Assembly (NCBI RefSeq): GCF_000220395.1
Contig: NW_004086754.1
Span: 1,175 to 39,208, forward strand
Reading direction: 5' to 3'
DNA: 38,034 bases
Source of the DNA: Ichthyophthirius multifiliis
Taxonomy: Eukaryota; Ciliophora; Oligohymenophorea; Hymenostomatida
In this document: piece after piece, positions 25,501-37,200 of the stretch
How positions within the stretch are numbered: the stretch's first letter is position 1
Layout: every line of letters begins with the position of its first letter
Position numbers and translations under genes: made by a program
Notes under the pieces: model-generated
Told to the model about the DNA's origin: nothing
The model's database searches: none
What the model saw: only the letters and a program-made list of their open reading frames with translations

Positions 25501-28021
25501 TTATTATTTTGTTCTTAAAATCTACAATTTAAACGTTAGGTATTTGCAAATAAATTATAAGTTAATATAGCAGGCATTAAATACATAGGATCGTAAGCAG
25601 AAAGTCTTATTTAAAATTAATTATCACCTTCATTTTAAAAATTATCTAAATAATTCCAAATTTTAAGTCTAACTTAATTATAAGAAATTTTTATTGCATT
25701 TTTTGATTTATTGTTATTATATAAAATAACCCCGTTAAAAAAAATATTATCTACATTTTATTTAGATTCATCATATTATAATTTAAAATAAATTTATTAA
25801 TTCAAGTTTATTGTTTTAGATAAATCTTTAATCGATGTACTAGCTTTTAAAGGAGGTACATCATACTCAACTACTTAGATTTACACACTATAAGAAAAAG
25901 TTTGAGTTCCCTTTTTAGCTTCAAATTCAAATTTATAAACGCAATAAGGATTTAGAACGCTTTTTCCAATTTCGATTGTGGTTTTTTATTATAAATTAAT
26001 AATATTACCTAATTTATCTAAACATTATTTTGCTCCATCACTTAAATTAGTACAAATCCATTTTATTGTTGCTCCGAAATTGTTTTTTATTGCTATTTAT
26101 TTTTCTTATTCATTTAAATCTGAATCATTTATATAACCTTCCAAAATAATAGGTTAAGAAAAAGATTAAATCCTACTTGCTCCTTAAATTTAAACAGTTA
26201 AATCACTTTATTTTACTTAAAATGTTAATATTTATTCAGTATTAGAAGTTTTAAAATTAATCGATTTAACTTTAATTTTTATATTATAAGTAGTATTTGG
26301 CTCTACCTTAAAAGGCTTTATAGAGAATGAATAGACATTTTCTTTAAGTCTTAGTAATTATTTTATTCCCAAATCCTAATGCAAATTATCTATTTGTTCA
26401 ATTAAAAGTTCATATTCATCATCTGCTTTCTAATTAAAACCTTAACCTAATACATACTTAAAAGTAATAAAACTACACTCTATTTTAATTTCTTAGTATC
26501 TATAAATTACATTTGATCCATATTATATTTCTAGCTTAATATTATAGTCAGAAAAAACATTTATAATTGCCCTATTAGTATATTTTTATTCATAAAATGA
26601 AACTGCATTAACATCAAATTAATATTCTGCCTCATCTACTAACGAAAAAGGTGGTAAAATTAAAACAGTCTTATCTTATTATTTATCAATAAACTTAGCA
26701 TTAAACTAATCTATTTCGCTTTTATTTAAAATTGAGCATGATTGTAATGACCATTTAATTGATTTAAATGGTTTATTTCCTATATTTTTAATTTCAGTAA
26801 TTTCGATTTTTACTTCTTAATGTTTATATATATTTTCTGGTGAAACCGTTTTTGCCTCAGCCTTCATTGGATTTGAACTATATTCTACTGCTTTTGAAAT
26901 TTTCGTTAAGAAGTTTGTAACTTTATCTGTATTATAGATTAATTATAATTTTTTAGATTACATTACTATTTAATCTCCTTTATTTATTATACAATTTTAA
27001 GAATCTAATTTTATTGTTATTTCATTATTATTAAAATTACAAGAAACATTTCCTTATAGCTTATCCAAAATTAGAAATTCTTAACATAATTCTAAAGTAA
27101 ATTTTTTTTATTAGTCTATAGTTTAAAGATTCGGATTATCTATACTTAATTTAAATTATAATGAGTCTTTTAACTCTCCAAGAGTAATTTTTATTTATTC
27201 GAAATTATCACTAAATTAAGCTTTTGAAATAATATCTTTATGATTAGCACATTTTCCTGAATCAGCTGTAAAATAATTAGGTAAAAAACAAGAAGTACAA
27301 TTTATATCATCGTATGTATTGCAACCCAATTCATTTGGAAAACATTTTCTTTTGTCTTTAGTTAAAATAAAATCTTTGTTGCATACTTAGCATTCAGTTT
27401 CATTAATACAATCTTAACAATTATTTATACATTTCAAGCAGTTATTTTTATAGGCTACATATGGATCAAAACATTATTAGCAATCATCAACTTTAGTGCA
27501 TTTTTTACAATTCTCTTTACAAAAATAAACAGTTATATATATTTATTTTATTCCTAATATACTAGAATCAAGATTATTTTTTATATTGAAAATAGCATTT
27601 TAATTTTCAATAAAAACCATATAAAAAAATTTTTAGTACTAATATTTTTTATATCATTAAATTAACCTAACTATTTAAATAGAAAACCTTTTTTAACTTT
27701 AGCTTTTTTAAAATTTGAGTATATTAAAAATATATCATATTAAAAAGCCATTCTATTATTATCCAATTATTTTATAATCTAAATATCGCATCCTTTTTCA
27801 CAATTATATTTGCCATCAATTTCTGAAAGAATTACATCTTAATATACATTATTAGATTTATTTAATAATTAAACATTAACACTATTACAAATTTATTAAA
27901 AATCCTTTCCATATGTGGGTTATAATTAACAAGTAGATTTTGTTGACTAAGTTATAGTTATTTAAAAGTAATATGTAATAATAAATAAAAATAATAACTT
28001 ATATTTTATAAATATAATCAT
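22518..28021 (-). CDS. Large REJ-like/GPS-motif membrane protein, copy 2
   Basis: A paralog of 4120-9394 over its full length. Exons are 28021-23840, 23787-23206 and 23158-22518, with introns of 52 and 47 nt at the same two positions; the last exon is 641 nt in both copies. Order of parts: hydrophobic N-terminus (YKLLFLFIITYYF); Cys-rich repeats with more C-x2-C pairs than copy 1 (CKKCTKVDDCQQCF and following); a REJ-like region; the GPS-like motif with C..W..C...CICSSQGKQTLVND; one membrane helix (IWISGLLIFVYFYLYFV); an Asp/Gln-rich cytoplasmic linker; then the membrane-rich last exon (RVTRLTLQYFKLVLSMVVNC). Frame agreement with copy 1 is lost by one base at a T7 run near 27627-27633, and the downstream frame then stays coding to the end. 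I infer a homopolymer error, but a recent disabling change is possible. The protein would be about 1,800 residues. Confidence 0.83.
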
Positions 28022-28749
28022 TTTTATTTTACAAAAAAATTAATAAATATTATTATATTTTATATTTAAAACAATATTTCATAATAAAAGTTATTAAAAA
28101 ATTAATAAAATAATTAAAAATTAATCTGAAAAAAATAATCATATAAAAAAATTAATAATATATTAATATTTAGAAAATTTATAATTAATTCAAATTAATA
28201 TATATATAATAATATATAAAAAGAAATTAATTATATATTAATTTGATTTTTTATATTTAATTAAAATGATTTTTGTTATAATATTTTTTTTATAATATTT
28301 TATTTATTCTTTTTTTATTGCGTTAATTTTTTAAATTATTTTTACCTATTAATAATATCATAATTTTGTCTTTAAATTTATTGAATAGTAGATTTTTTTA
28401 TTATTTTATTTAATATTTTTTTATTTCTTCTATTTATTATTTTTAAAATTTGATTAATAAAATAATAATATTAAATTTATATTAAATTATTTATTAATAT
28501 ATTATTAATTATATTTTTATAATCTAAAAATGAATATCTATAAATTTAATTATTTAATTTTTAAATTTTAAATTTTTTCTTATATTTTATATATAATATA
28601 AAAGTTTTTTAAAAAATTTATATCAAAAAATATATTATATTTTTTTATTTAATTAAATTTAGAGATTTTTATAATTAATTATTTTTTAAATTAATTTTTT
28701 TTTTTATTATAGTATTTATTATTTTTTTATAGACTAAAATTATTATTAA
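28022..28749. other. Spacer upstream of REJ/GPS copy 2
   Basis: About 730 bp of A/T-only sequence holding the presumed promoter of copy 2. I see no gene and no defined motif. Confidence 0.55.
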
Positions 28750-29690
28750 TTATCTAATATTTACCAGAAAGAATATCTTAATGAATATAAAAAAAAACCA
28801 TAGAACTATACTTTTTAAAAACTCAAATAACTATATAATATCTTTAAAAAATATTTTGAAAATAAATGCATGATTTTTTTTATTTTTTTATGAATTCGAT
28901 TGATTCTCTTAAATGGCTTATATTTAAATATTGTAACTTAATATTCTTTGTTTATTTATATTATATTTTGGCTATTTTTTATGACTTTTAATTAATTTTA
29001 GATACAAATAAAATAAAAATATGGCTTGTAATAATTTATTTAATTACTCAATGTACATACATAAAACCATTTTTTTTAAATAACTTCTTGCTTTTACGTC
29101 TTAACTGAAAGTGATATAATGAAATTGATTTGAAAACATAAATTATAACAAATTCAAGAATACTAATGAAGAATAAAATAAAAATACATAAAAATATAAA
29201 TTATTATTTAAAAAAAATTAATGATTATGAAGGTAAACAAAAAAAATGATTTAAAAAAGTTATAGATTATTAATTGATAAAATAAATTCAAGAACATCAC
29301 ATTGTATATTTATCTTTTAACTATCTCTTATAAAAATACATAGTAAATTATATGAAATTATAAGTAATAGTTGAAAATTTAATATATTATAAGGAATAAT
29401 ATAGTATTTATCAATATAATAATATCCTAAATAACTAAATTAATTTTGTTTTTAAATAATTATTACAAAAAGATTAAAAAAATTGAAATATATATAAACA
29501 AGAAAAAATCAAAAATATGAAATAACATTTCGATTTTTCTATCTAGTTATGTCCCTTAGATTTACCCTTAAGAAGTATAAGAAAATATCAAACAATGCAA
29601 AATAATTTACCAAGAAGTAGTTGTATGGAATCATTTATACGAAAAATATAATTATCTTTATCTTTATTTATTTAAATAAAAGAAAAAAGA
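28750..29690 (+). pseudogene. Broken or intron-split coding remnant, family unknown
   Basis: I do not recognise a family. Local GC rises and the plus strand gives successive protein-like stretches under the TAR=Gln code: YQKEYLNEYKKKPQNY near 28764, YGLQQFIQLLNVHTQNHFF then YVLTESDIMKLI near 29022-29129, KKVIDYQLIKQIQEHHIVYL near 29257-29315, and CPLDLPLRSIRKYQTM near 29551-29600. They lie in different frames with shifts mostly at A or T runs, so no single gene model fits. It may be a decaying gene, a gene with several short introns, or one damaged by homopolymer errors. The mix of charged and hydrophobic residues argues against chance AT sequence. Confidence 0.33.
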
Positions 29691-30599
29691 AAAAAAATAT
29701 ATAATATAAGATATTATTTAACTAAAATAATTGTTTTAATAAAAAAAGAATTTTTATTCTTAAAGATATAATAAGAAGGCTTATTTTTAATTAAAAAATG
29801 TAAGGATTATATAATTTATAAGAATATAATTTTTATTGTTATTTTTATGTGATTTTTATTACCTTTATATTAATTTAATTAAAATATACTTATCTAGTGT
29901 AATAAAAAATAAAAAATAAAAAATAAATTAAAACATATATAAATATATATTAAAACATATATAAATATATATATTTTAAAATATAATATTTTTGATATAT
30001 TAATATATATATATATTTTTTTTATTATTATTATTTTTTATTTTTAAAATAAAAATTATTATTTTTTTTTTCTTTTATATTTATGGTTTAAAGTATATTA
30101 TAAGTTTTCTTATAATTTTTTATTATATTTTTTTGTAGTTATTGCTTAATTTCGTTGTGTTCTTATTTATTGTTTTTTTAATTTAAATTATCTACTCATT
30201 TTACTGTAAATATTTGTAAAGAGTATTTTAATTTATACTTTAAAATTTTTTTTAAATACTCTATTTTTTTTTAATAGATTTATTTTTTAAAATATTTCTA
30301 ATTTTTTCAAATAAGCGACTCTTTATTAAAAATTGTATTAATATAAAAATTCTATTTTATCATTTTAATATTTTAATATTTTTGTACTTTAATCCTTTAT
30401 TTTATACTATAAATTATTAGTTTTTATATACCTTTTTTACTTTAAATTTTTTTTTTAAATCTATATTTTTAAAAAATTTCAGTATTATTATTGCTAAGTT
30501 GTCTTTTTTAAATTAAAACAGCCACTTTAATTATTTTTGTATTTCATTTTAATAAAATTAATAAAATTAAATATTATTTTAAATAAATTTATACTTAAT
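29691..30599. other. AT-rich spacer with possible 3' end of the next remnant
   Basis: The first part is TA-rich. From about 30070 the plus strand becomes T-rich, and the minus strand gives weak Lys/Gln-rich stretches (for example KMSRQFKLKKQQIRTQ near 30200) that may belong to the minus-strand candidate to the right. Confidence 0.35.
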
Positions 30600-31533
30600 T
30601 TTTCTTATATACTAAACATAAAATTTCTTAGTTAAAATACATTGTTAATACCATTTAACTATTTTCGGTTGTGAAAATTAGATTTTCTTCGTCTTTTTTT
30701 TTAAATTATTTAATGAATTTACGAAATTTCTTTTTTTAAGATATTTTTTTCTGATAATTAATTTCTTTTTCGATTTTGTTTAAATTTATTTATTATCTTT
30801 TTTATTTTTTTTCCTATTTCATATTTTTTATATATTCATATTCATTATTGTTTTTTTTTTTTTGGCAAATTCTTTTTGTTTTTTTGTAATTATTTCATTT
30901 AATTAAGACTAAAAACCTAATTCTTCTTATATTTTATTATTTTTATCCATCTTTACTTTCTTATTTATCTTAATTTTATATTTTTATCTTCTAAATTCCA
31001 AACTATTCTTGTCTTTATCATCTAATATATTATTTTTTCCCCAAAAATATTATTACATCATTCATTCATCTTCATATTGTTAAACTAAATATACAATTAC
31101 AATCTTTTATTTTGTTTTAATTTACCTCTTATTAATATATTCCCTTTAATATTTTATATATTTCTTTCTATAAACTGTATGTAAATAATTTTCACTCTAA
31201 AAACCTACATATTTACATATTAAAAAAATATATTTCATCATTCCCCTCCTCCAAATTTTGTATATTCAACTGTAAATATAGTAATATTTTTAAACTAATA
31301 ATTAGAATAAAATAATTATATTCAATAATAATAATAATTTATATATTAATTTTATTATTATATCCTTAAATATTCCATACATTACTTCAATTGCATTCTA
31401 CTTTTAATTCTTCAATATTTAAATCGTAATTTTATTTTTTATTTTTATGATAATATATATTATTGTTAGTTTTATTAAATTTTGCTTTTTTTAATGATAT
31501 ATTTATACTTATTATTTTTATTTTTAAAGGCAT
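30600..31533 (-). CDS. Possible Lys/Gln-rich protein gene, frames interrupted
   Basis: No family is recognised. Purine-rich coding-like sequence lies on the minus strand from an ATG at 31533 (MPLKIKIISINISLKKAKFN). Better stretches are LNIEELKVEC near 31400, EYTKFGGGE near 31250, KNNILDDKDKNSLEFRRQ near 31000-31050, IQEELGFQSQLNEIITKK near 30900, and after a run of 13 T on the plus strand EKEINYQKKISQKKKFRKF and LIFTTENSQMVLTMYF down to about 30620. The frame changes at least twice, once at that T13 run. The protein would be basic and largely helical. An intron-bearing gene with homopolymer errors and a decayed gene are both possible. Confidence 0.35.
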
Positions 31534-31755
31534 TATTTCTTATTTTTTAAAATTAAAAATAATTTTTATTTTTTATTTTTTATTTTTAAAATTAAATATA
31601 AAAAATATTAATATTTAATATAACAAAATTTCGAAAATAATCTCTAAATAAATATTTATAAATAGTCCAAAACTAAGATATCAAATAAGCTTAAACAAAG
31701 AAAATTCAAATTTATAATATTAAACGAAAAAACCCTAAACTCTTGCAAATTCGAA

Positions 31756-32154
31756 ATGAAATCAAATAAAAAATTTGAGGCTTTTTTTCATTTCTTAATT
31801 ATTATAATTTCTTCAGTTTATAAAGTAATAATTTATAAGTTAGCTTAACTCAAAAAAAATACACTACAAAATAAATCCAAGAATTATAAAAAATAAACTA
31901 ATAACAAACTCATTCTGACCTTTTTAGAAAATATGACACAATTTATTAATATCAACCTCAAAAATTTAGTTTATTAAAATTCAAATCAAGCCAATATAAC
32001 TAACTAAAACCTCTAAAAGAACAGGAGTTCTCGAATATAAACTAAAATGATATCTATGTGTGACAAATAAAAAAATTTAACCCCTCTATCTAGACATATA
32101 TTAACTCTTTAAAAACTGAAGAAATAGAATAAAAATAAAAAATGTCTCTTATGA
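31756..32154 (+). CDS. Possible small protein, 132 codons, family unknown
   Basis: The first ATG of an open frame that runs TGA-free from about 31498 to the TGA at 32152. Composition is higher in GC than the surroundings and the plus strand is A-rich, as in the real genes here. Recognisable protein-like text includes FLENMTQFININLKNLVYQN, KNRSSRIQTKMISMCDKQ and LTPLSRHILTLQKL. A hydrophobic stretch (HFLIIIISSVYKVIIY) occupies residues 14-29, so it may be membrane-anchored. It is divergent from the minus-strand candidate starting at 31533. No homology is known to me. Confidence 0.35.
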
Positions 32155-32213
32155 AATTCAAAGAAATTAAAAAATATTAAATATTGTTTTTTTTTTTAAA
32201 AAAAAAAAAAAGC

Positions 32214-32930
32214 GAAATTACTTATAAAAAAATTAATGGGATTAAAAGTATAAAAAGAGAAATTTTATCTCCTGGCTTGTCATTTTACCTCAGTTAAGTA
32301 GCAGATATAAGTGGAATTTAATAGGAAAAGGTTTAAAAAGATATATAAAAATTGGAATTTCAAATTTAAAAAAATTATACTAATACTTGGGATCATGAAC
32401 ATTTAATATAAGGACGATTGGAAGAAAAAAAATGATTTTTTCATACTTTTTATTTGGTAATTTATTTTTTAAAAAAGAAATGTATTTTGTCATAAAATTA
32501 ATGAATTTAAGACCTTATATTCTCTTCGAATTTTATTCATATAAGCCTTTTTTTATTTTATTTTTACATAATTATGTACTTCTTTTTCTTTAGTTTTAAT
32601 TTAAAAAACATAAAATCAGTTGACATCTATCTAGTTATATTACTGTTAAAGGAACTAAAGTTTATTATTAGTCTCATTTGGTGGTTATTCGTAGTTTATA
32701 AACGAAAACGGTTTGATTTTGTTTTTTTAATAAAATAGATTTTCAGGTTTAAATAAACTATATCAGCCTTTTTAAAGAATCTATGTAAATGAAGTATAGA
32801 TTGAGTATATTATTAATTAATAATTTATCTATTAATTATAAATATATCTGTTTTTGGTTGATTAATTTTAAGGAAATATTCTTTTATTAACTCTTTTAAT
32901 TATTTCGATTATTAAAATATAAATTAATTT
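32214..32930 (+). pseudogene. Coding-like fragments, family unknown
   Basis: Two stretches of good protein-like sequence on the plus strand in different frames. The first is 32214-32435 (ILSPGLSFYLSQVADISG, then NTWDHEHLIQGRLEEKK, then TGA). The second is about 32617-32930 (LLLVSFGGYSQFINENGLIL, LNKLYQPFQRIYVNEVQIEY, VDQFQGNILLLTLL). The part between is T-rich and could be an intron or a membrane segment. The FGGYSQ...NENG text recalls a Kelch blade, but one blade is too little to call. It may continue from the open frame ending at 32154. Confidence 0.3.
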
Positions 32931-34244
32931 ATATATATTTTATATAGTAAAAGATAAAATTATTTATAAATAATAAAAACTACTTACTTATATTATTAAT
33001 ATTATTTTATTATGTAATATATGTAATGTGAAATTAGTTTGTTTTTTATTTTATTTTTGAAAAAAATTCATTATATATATTTTTAAGAATTTATAAATAT
33101 ATATATAAAAAATTATCAAAAAACATTTAAACTAAAATTTTATTAAAAAATAAAAAAAAATTTAAAATTTAAAAAAGTTTATTGTAAATTATACTCTATA
33201 TTAAATGTTTTTAATAAAATAATATATTATATTTTTATTTAGTTAAAATTAAAAAAAAAGGAATATATTAAATAAATAATTAATTGAATTTTAAACTTGA
33301 ATAAATAAAATTATTACATTTATTAATTATTTTTTAAAATTTTAAAAACTATATATTCAATAAGTCAAATTTAAAAAATAATTAGAATTTTTTTTAAAAA
33401 AAATAATATCAATGTTTATATTTTACTAATAAAAAAAATTCGAAATTATTATAACAAAATAAGTTTTTTAATTCTAATCAGTTATTTTTATAATTAAATA
33501 ATATAAAATAAATAAGCAATATATGTAAATACAATATAAAATATTTTTAAAAAATTTAAATAAAAATTTGAAATATTTTTAAAAAATTAAGACTTATTTT
33601 ATAAATTTTTTTATAAAAAATAATATTTAAAATAAAAGAATCTTTAATAATTATATTTTTACAAAGGTAAAATGTAGTTTATTACAGAAAATAATTTTTC
33701 CAATAAACATAAAAATAAAAAAGAAAAATTCATAATTTTATACATACTATTATAATTTACTGTTATTATATGAATGTAAGAAATAATGTATATTGTTATT
33801 ATTATTCGTTTTTATAAATATATTATTTTTAATAATATTTAATTTATATATATAATATATATATATTTATATATATTTATATGTATTCTCTCTTTTGTTT
33901 TCAACTTTTTTTTTTTTATTTTTAATATTATTTTAATTAAAATATTAAAAATTATATTTTGAAAAAATACGGTATGAAAGTTAACTGTATTAAATTTATA
34001 TATTAATTTAAAAATATAATTTTTCTGATATAATTATATTTTAAACCTAAATAATATATTATTAAAATTAAAATAGTCATTAATACATCGATTTGCTTTT
34101 AAATATAAAATATAATATTTATTAAATATATCTGAATAAATTCATAGAGTAAAATTATTAAAAAATTAGTAATAATGTATTTTATAATTTAATTTATATT
34201 ACTTTTTCCTTTATTTTTTTTTCAAAAACTTTTAAATAAGAAAT
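32931..34244. other. AT-rich spacer before the periodic array
   Basis: About 1.3 kb of nearly pure A/T. Scattered motif-like words (for example near 32985, 33192, 33738 and 34088) hint that the periodic array to the right may begin here in decayed form. No gene is seen. Confidence 0.45.
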
Positions 34245-37200
34245 TAATTTTACACACTAATTTTGTTATAAAAAATATGTTAACTTGAAAAAAAATACTT
34301 CCTATATTTAATTAAAAATAAAAAAATTGATTAAAAGTAAAACAATGATTACGCTCTATTTAAATTAATAAAACGCCAAAAAAAAAAATTCTACTTTCTA
34401 TATTTTATTTAAAAATACATGTTTATATAAAAATAGTAACAAAATACAATCTTTTTTTAGAATAATAAATAAATATGATTAAAAAATTATATTGATACCT
34501 TCTGTGTTATTTTATATAAGTTAATAATAAAATTAATTAAAAATTATTTCTTACAGTCTTATTTTATTCTTAAAAAAATCAAAACTTGAGATAATAATAT
34601 ACGCACTAAAAATAATTTATTATTTTTTTTCAATACATAAATTATTGATTTTACAATCTATTAATATAATATTATACAAAATTTATATGAGTTTAATTTA
34701 CATCTTTAATCTAAAAATATTTAATTAATATAAAATCGAATGTATATAATTTAAAATTTACTTTTGGAACCTATAATAATATAATAATTAAATAATTATA
34801 ATAAATATTTATTAACATTCTGTATTAAATTTTTATAATCATTTTTAATTTTAAATTAAAATATTTAACTTTCTAATTTATAAAAATTATTATTAATTTT
34901 TTTAGAGTTAAAAAAATATAATTAATACCTATATAAAGTTTAAAAAATAAGAAAGCATTGTAAAATTTAAGTACATCGCTCTACATATAGTAAAACAATT
35001 GTTTTTTTAAATAAATAGAAATTAAATTTTATTACCTTTAATTATCAGAACATATGTAAATTTGAAAAATTAAAAATTTATAAATTTAAAATAAGATAAA
35101 TATATTAATACGTATTTTTAAGCTTTATTCTGGTTATTATTAAAAATATATTTATAATAATTAAATAGATTATAAAAAGATAATTAATAAATAAATAAGC
35201 ATTCTAATTTCAAATTAAAAAAATAATAAATTAAACAAATAAAAAAAAGAGTACTTTTTATTTTAATATTATTAAAATAAGATATTTACGCATTTCTAAA
35301 ATTAAATTATTAATTATTTAAAATATTTTATTAATAGATTTACACACTAAGTTTTTTTATATATATTTAATTTTGTTATATAATATTTAGCAATTACAAT
35401 CTATTATTAATTTTTATTAATGCATTGAAATGAGAAAAATACTTAATTCTATATTATTAAGAGCATATAATTTTTTATGTTATTAGATTAATCAATTTTT
35501 TTACTTACTATTATGAATTTGTTAATAAATAAATGTAATGAATATTTTTACAATCTAATTAAAATAATAATATAATTTTTTAAAAAATTAATAATTATTA
35601 CAGGCTATTTTAATTTAATAAACTTATTTCATACATATATTTTTTTTTTTAACATCAATATCCTTTAAAATTAATAATTTAAAATAATGTAATATAAGAA
35701 TATATATATATTACATCCTATTATATTTAGATTAAAAAAATATATTAAAAAAAATTAAATTTAAATAATACTATTTTCTTAAAATAATTTTTTATAAAAA
35801 TTATTTCTAAAAAAAGTCTACCATCTTTTTTAAAAAATGAATTAGTTTTTTTAAATATATATTAATTTCTAATATTTATAAAAATTATTACGCCCTATTA
35901 TGTTCAAAATCAAATAATAGAATTGTTAAAAATATTACAGTCTATAATTCAAGTAAAAATATAAAGTAAAATTAAAAAAATTATAAATATTTATTTTAAC
36001 GCACTATCAAATAAATATAAATATAAAAAAGTTTCAATATATTTTACTATCTTATTTAAGTTAAAAAAAAAATTAACAATTCATATGAATTCTTATAATT
36101 ATTACAAGTTACTAATTAAATTAAATTCAGAAAATTTAAATAAATAAAATTTTAAATTATAACTCCCTTTTTAAAAGATATATATTTAATTATAGTTTTC
36201 AAAATTTGTATTTACATCCTATTAATTTTATTATTTATAATATTAAAATATAAAATAAAAAAAAATACATCCTAATATATAAATAATTTCAAAAGAAATA
36301 GTATATATTAAATATATATTTCTTCATACGGCCTTATTTAAAAATATTTGTATTAAACATTAATTAATAAAAGAATATTCTTACATTCTTTTTTTGGATT
36401 AAGTATTGCAATTAATTTAATATTTTATATTTACATACTTTTTTTTAAAAATAAAAAAATAATAAAATTAATATAATTTACTGTCTGTATCATATAAATA
36501 ATAAATTTATTTTAAAAAATCAAATAATAAAGTTGACCCCCTTATTATGGATAGTATATATCTATTGTAAAACTAATAATAATCTAAATTTACCTACTGA
36601 ATTGAATTTTTAAAATAAAAAAGTAATATATTTTATAATACAGCCTATAAATGATAAACATAATAAATTTAAAAAGTTAATTAAGTTTCTTACTAACTAT
36701 TTATAAAAGTTATAAAAATTTTATAATTAAAAAATATTACATGCTAATTTTTTATTAAAAAAAGTAAACTATAAAACTATTGTATTTTATAATATTTACC
36801 GTCTATATTTATAAAAATGATTTATAATTAAAATATAAAAGATCATAAATATATTAGAAAAATATTTTTATAAATTTTACAAACTTCAATTAAAAAATTA
36901 TTTTGAAAATAGTAAATGAATTATTACACACTTTATTTATTTTATTTTTAAATACACTATAATATTTATTTACATCCTTATTTATAAATAATAAATAATT
37001 ATTATATAATATTATTAATCTTACACGCTTTGTTTATTCATTATTTTTTTATAAAATATAAAAATTTATACGCACTATTTTTTAAAAAAATATAAATTAT
37101 TTTTTATTAATAAATACTTCCTTTTAATTTATTTAAATCAATTAGGCAAAAATTTTAATTTTACCAACTATTAATAATTACTAAATAATAATATGTATCA

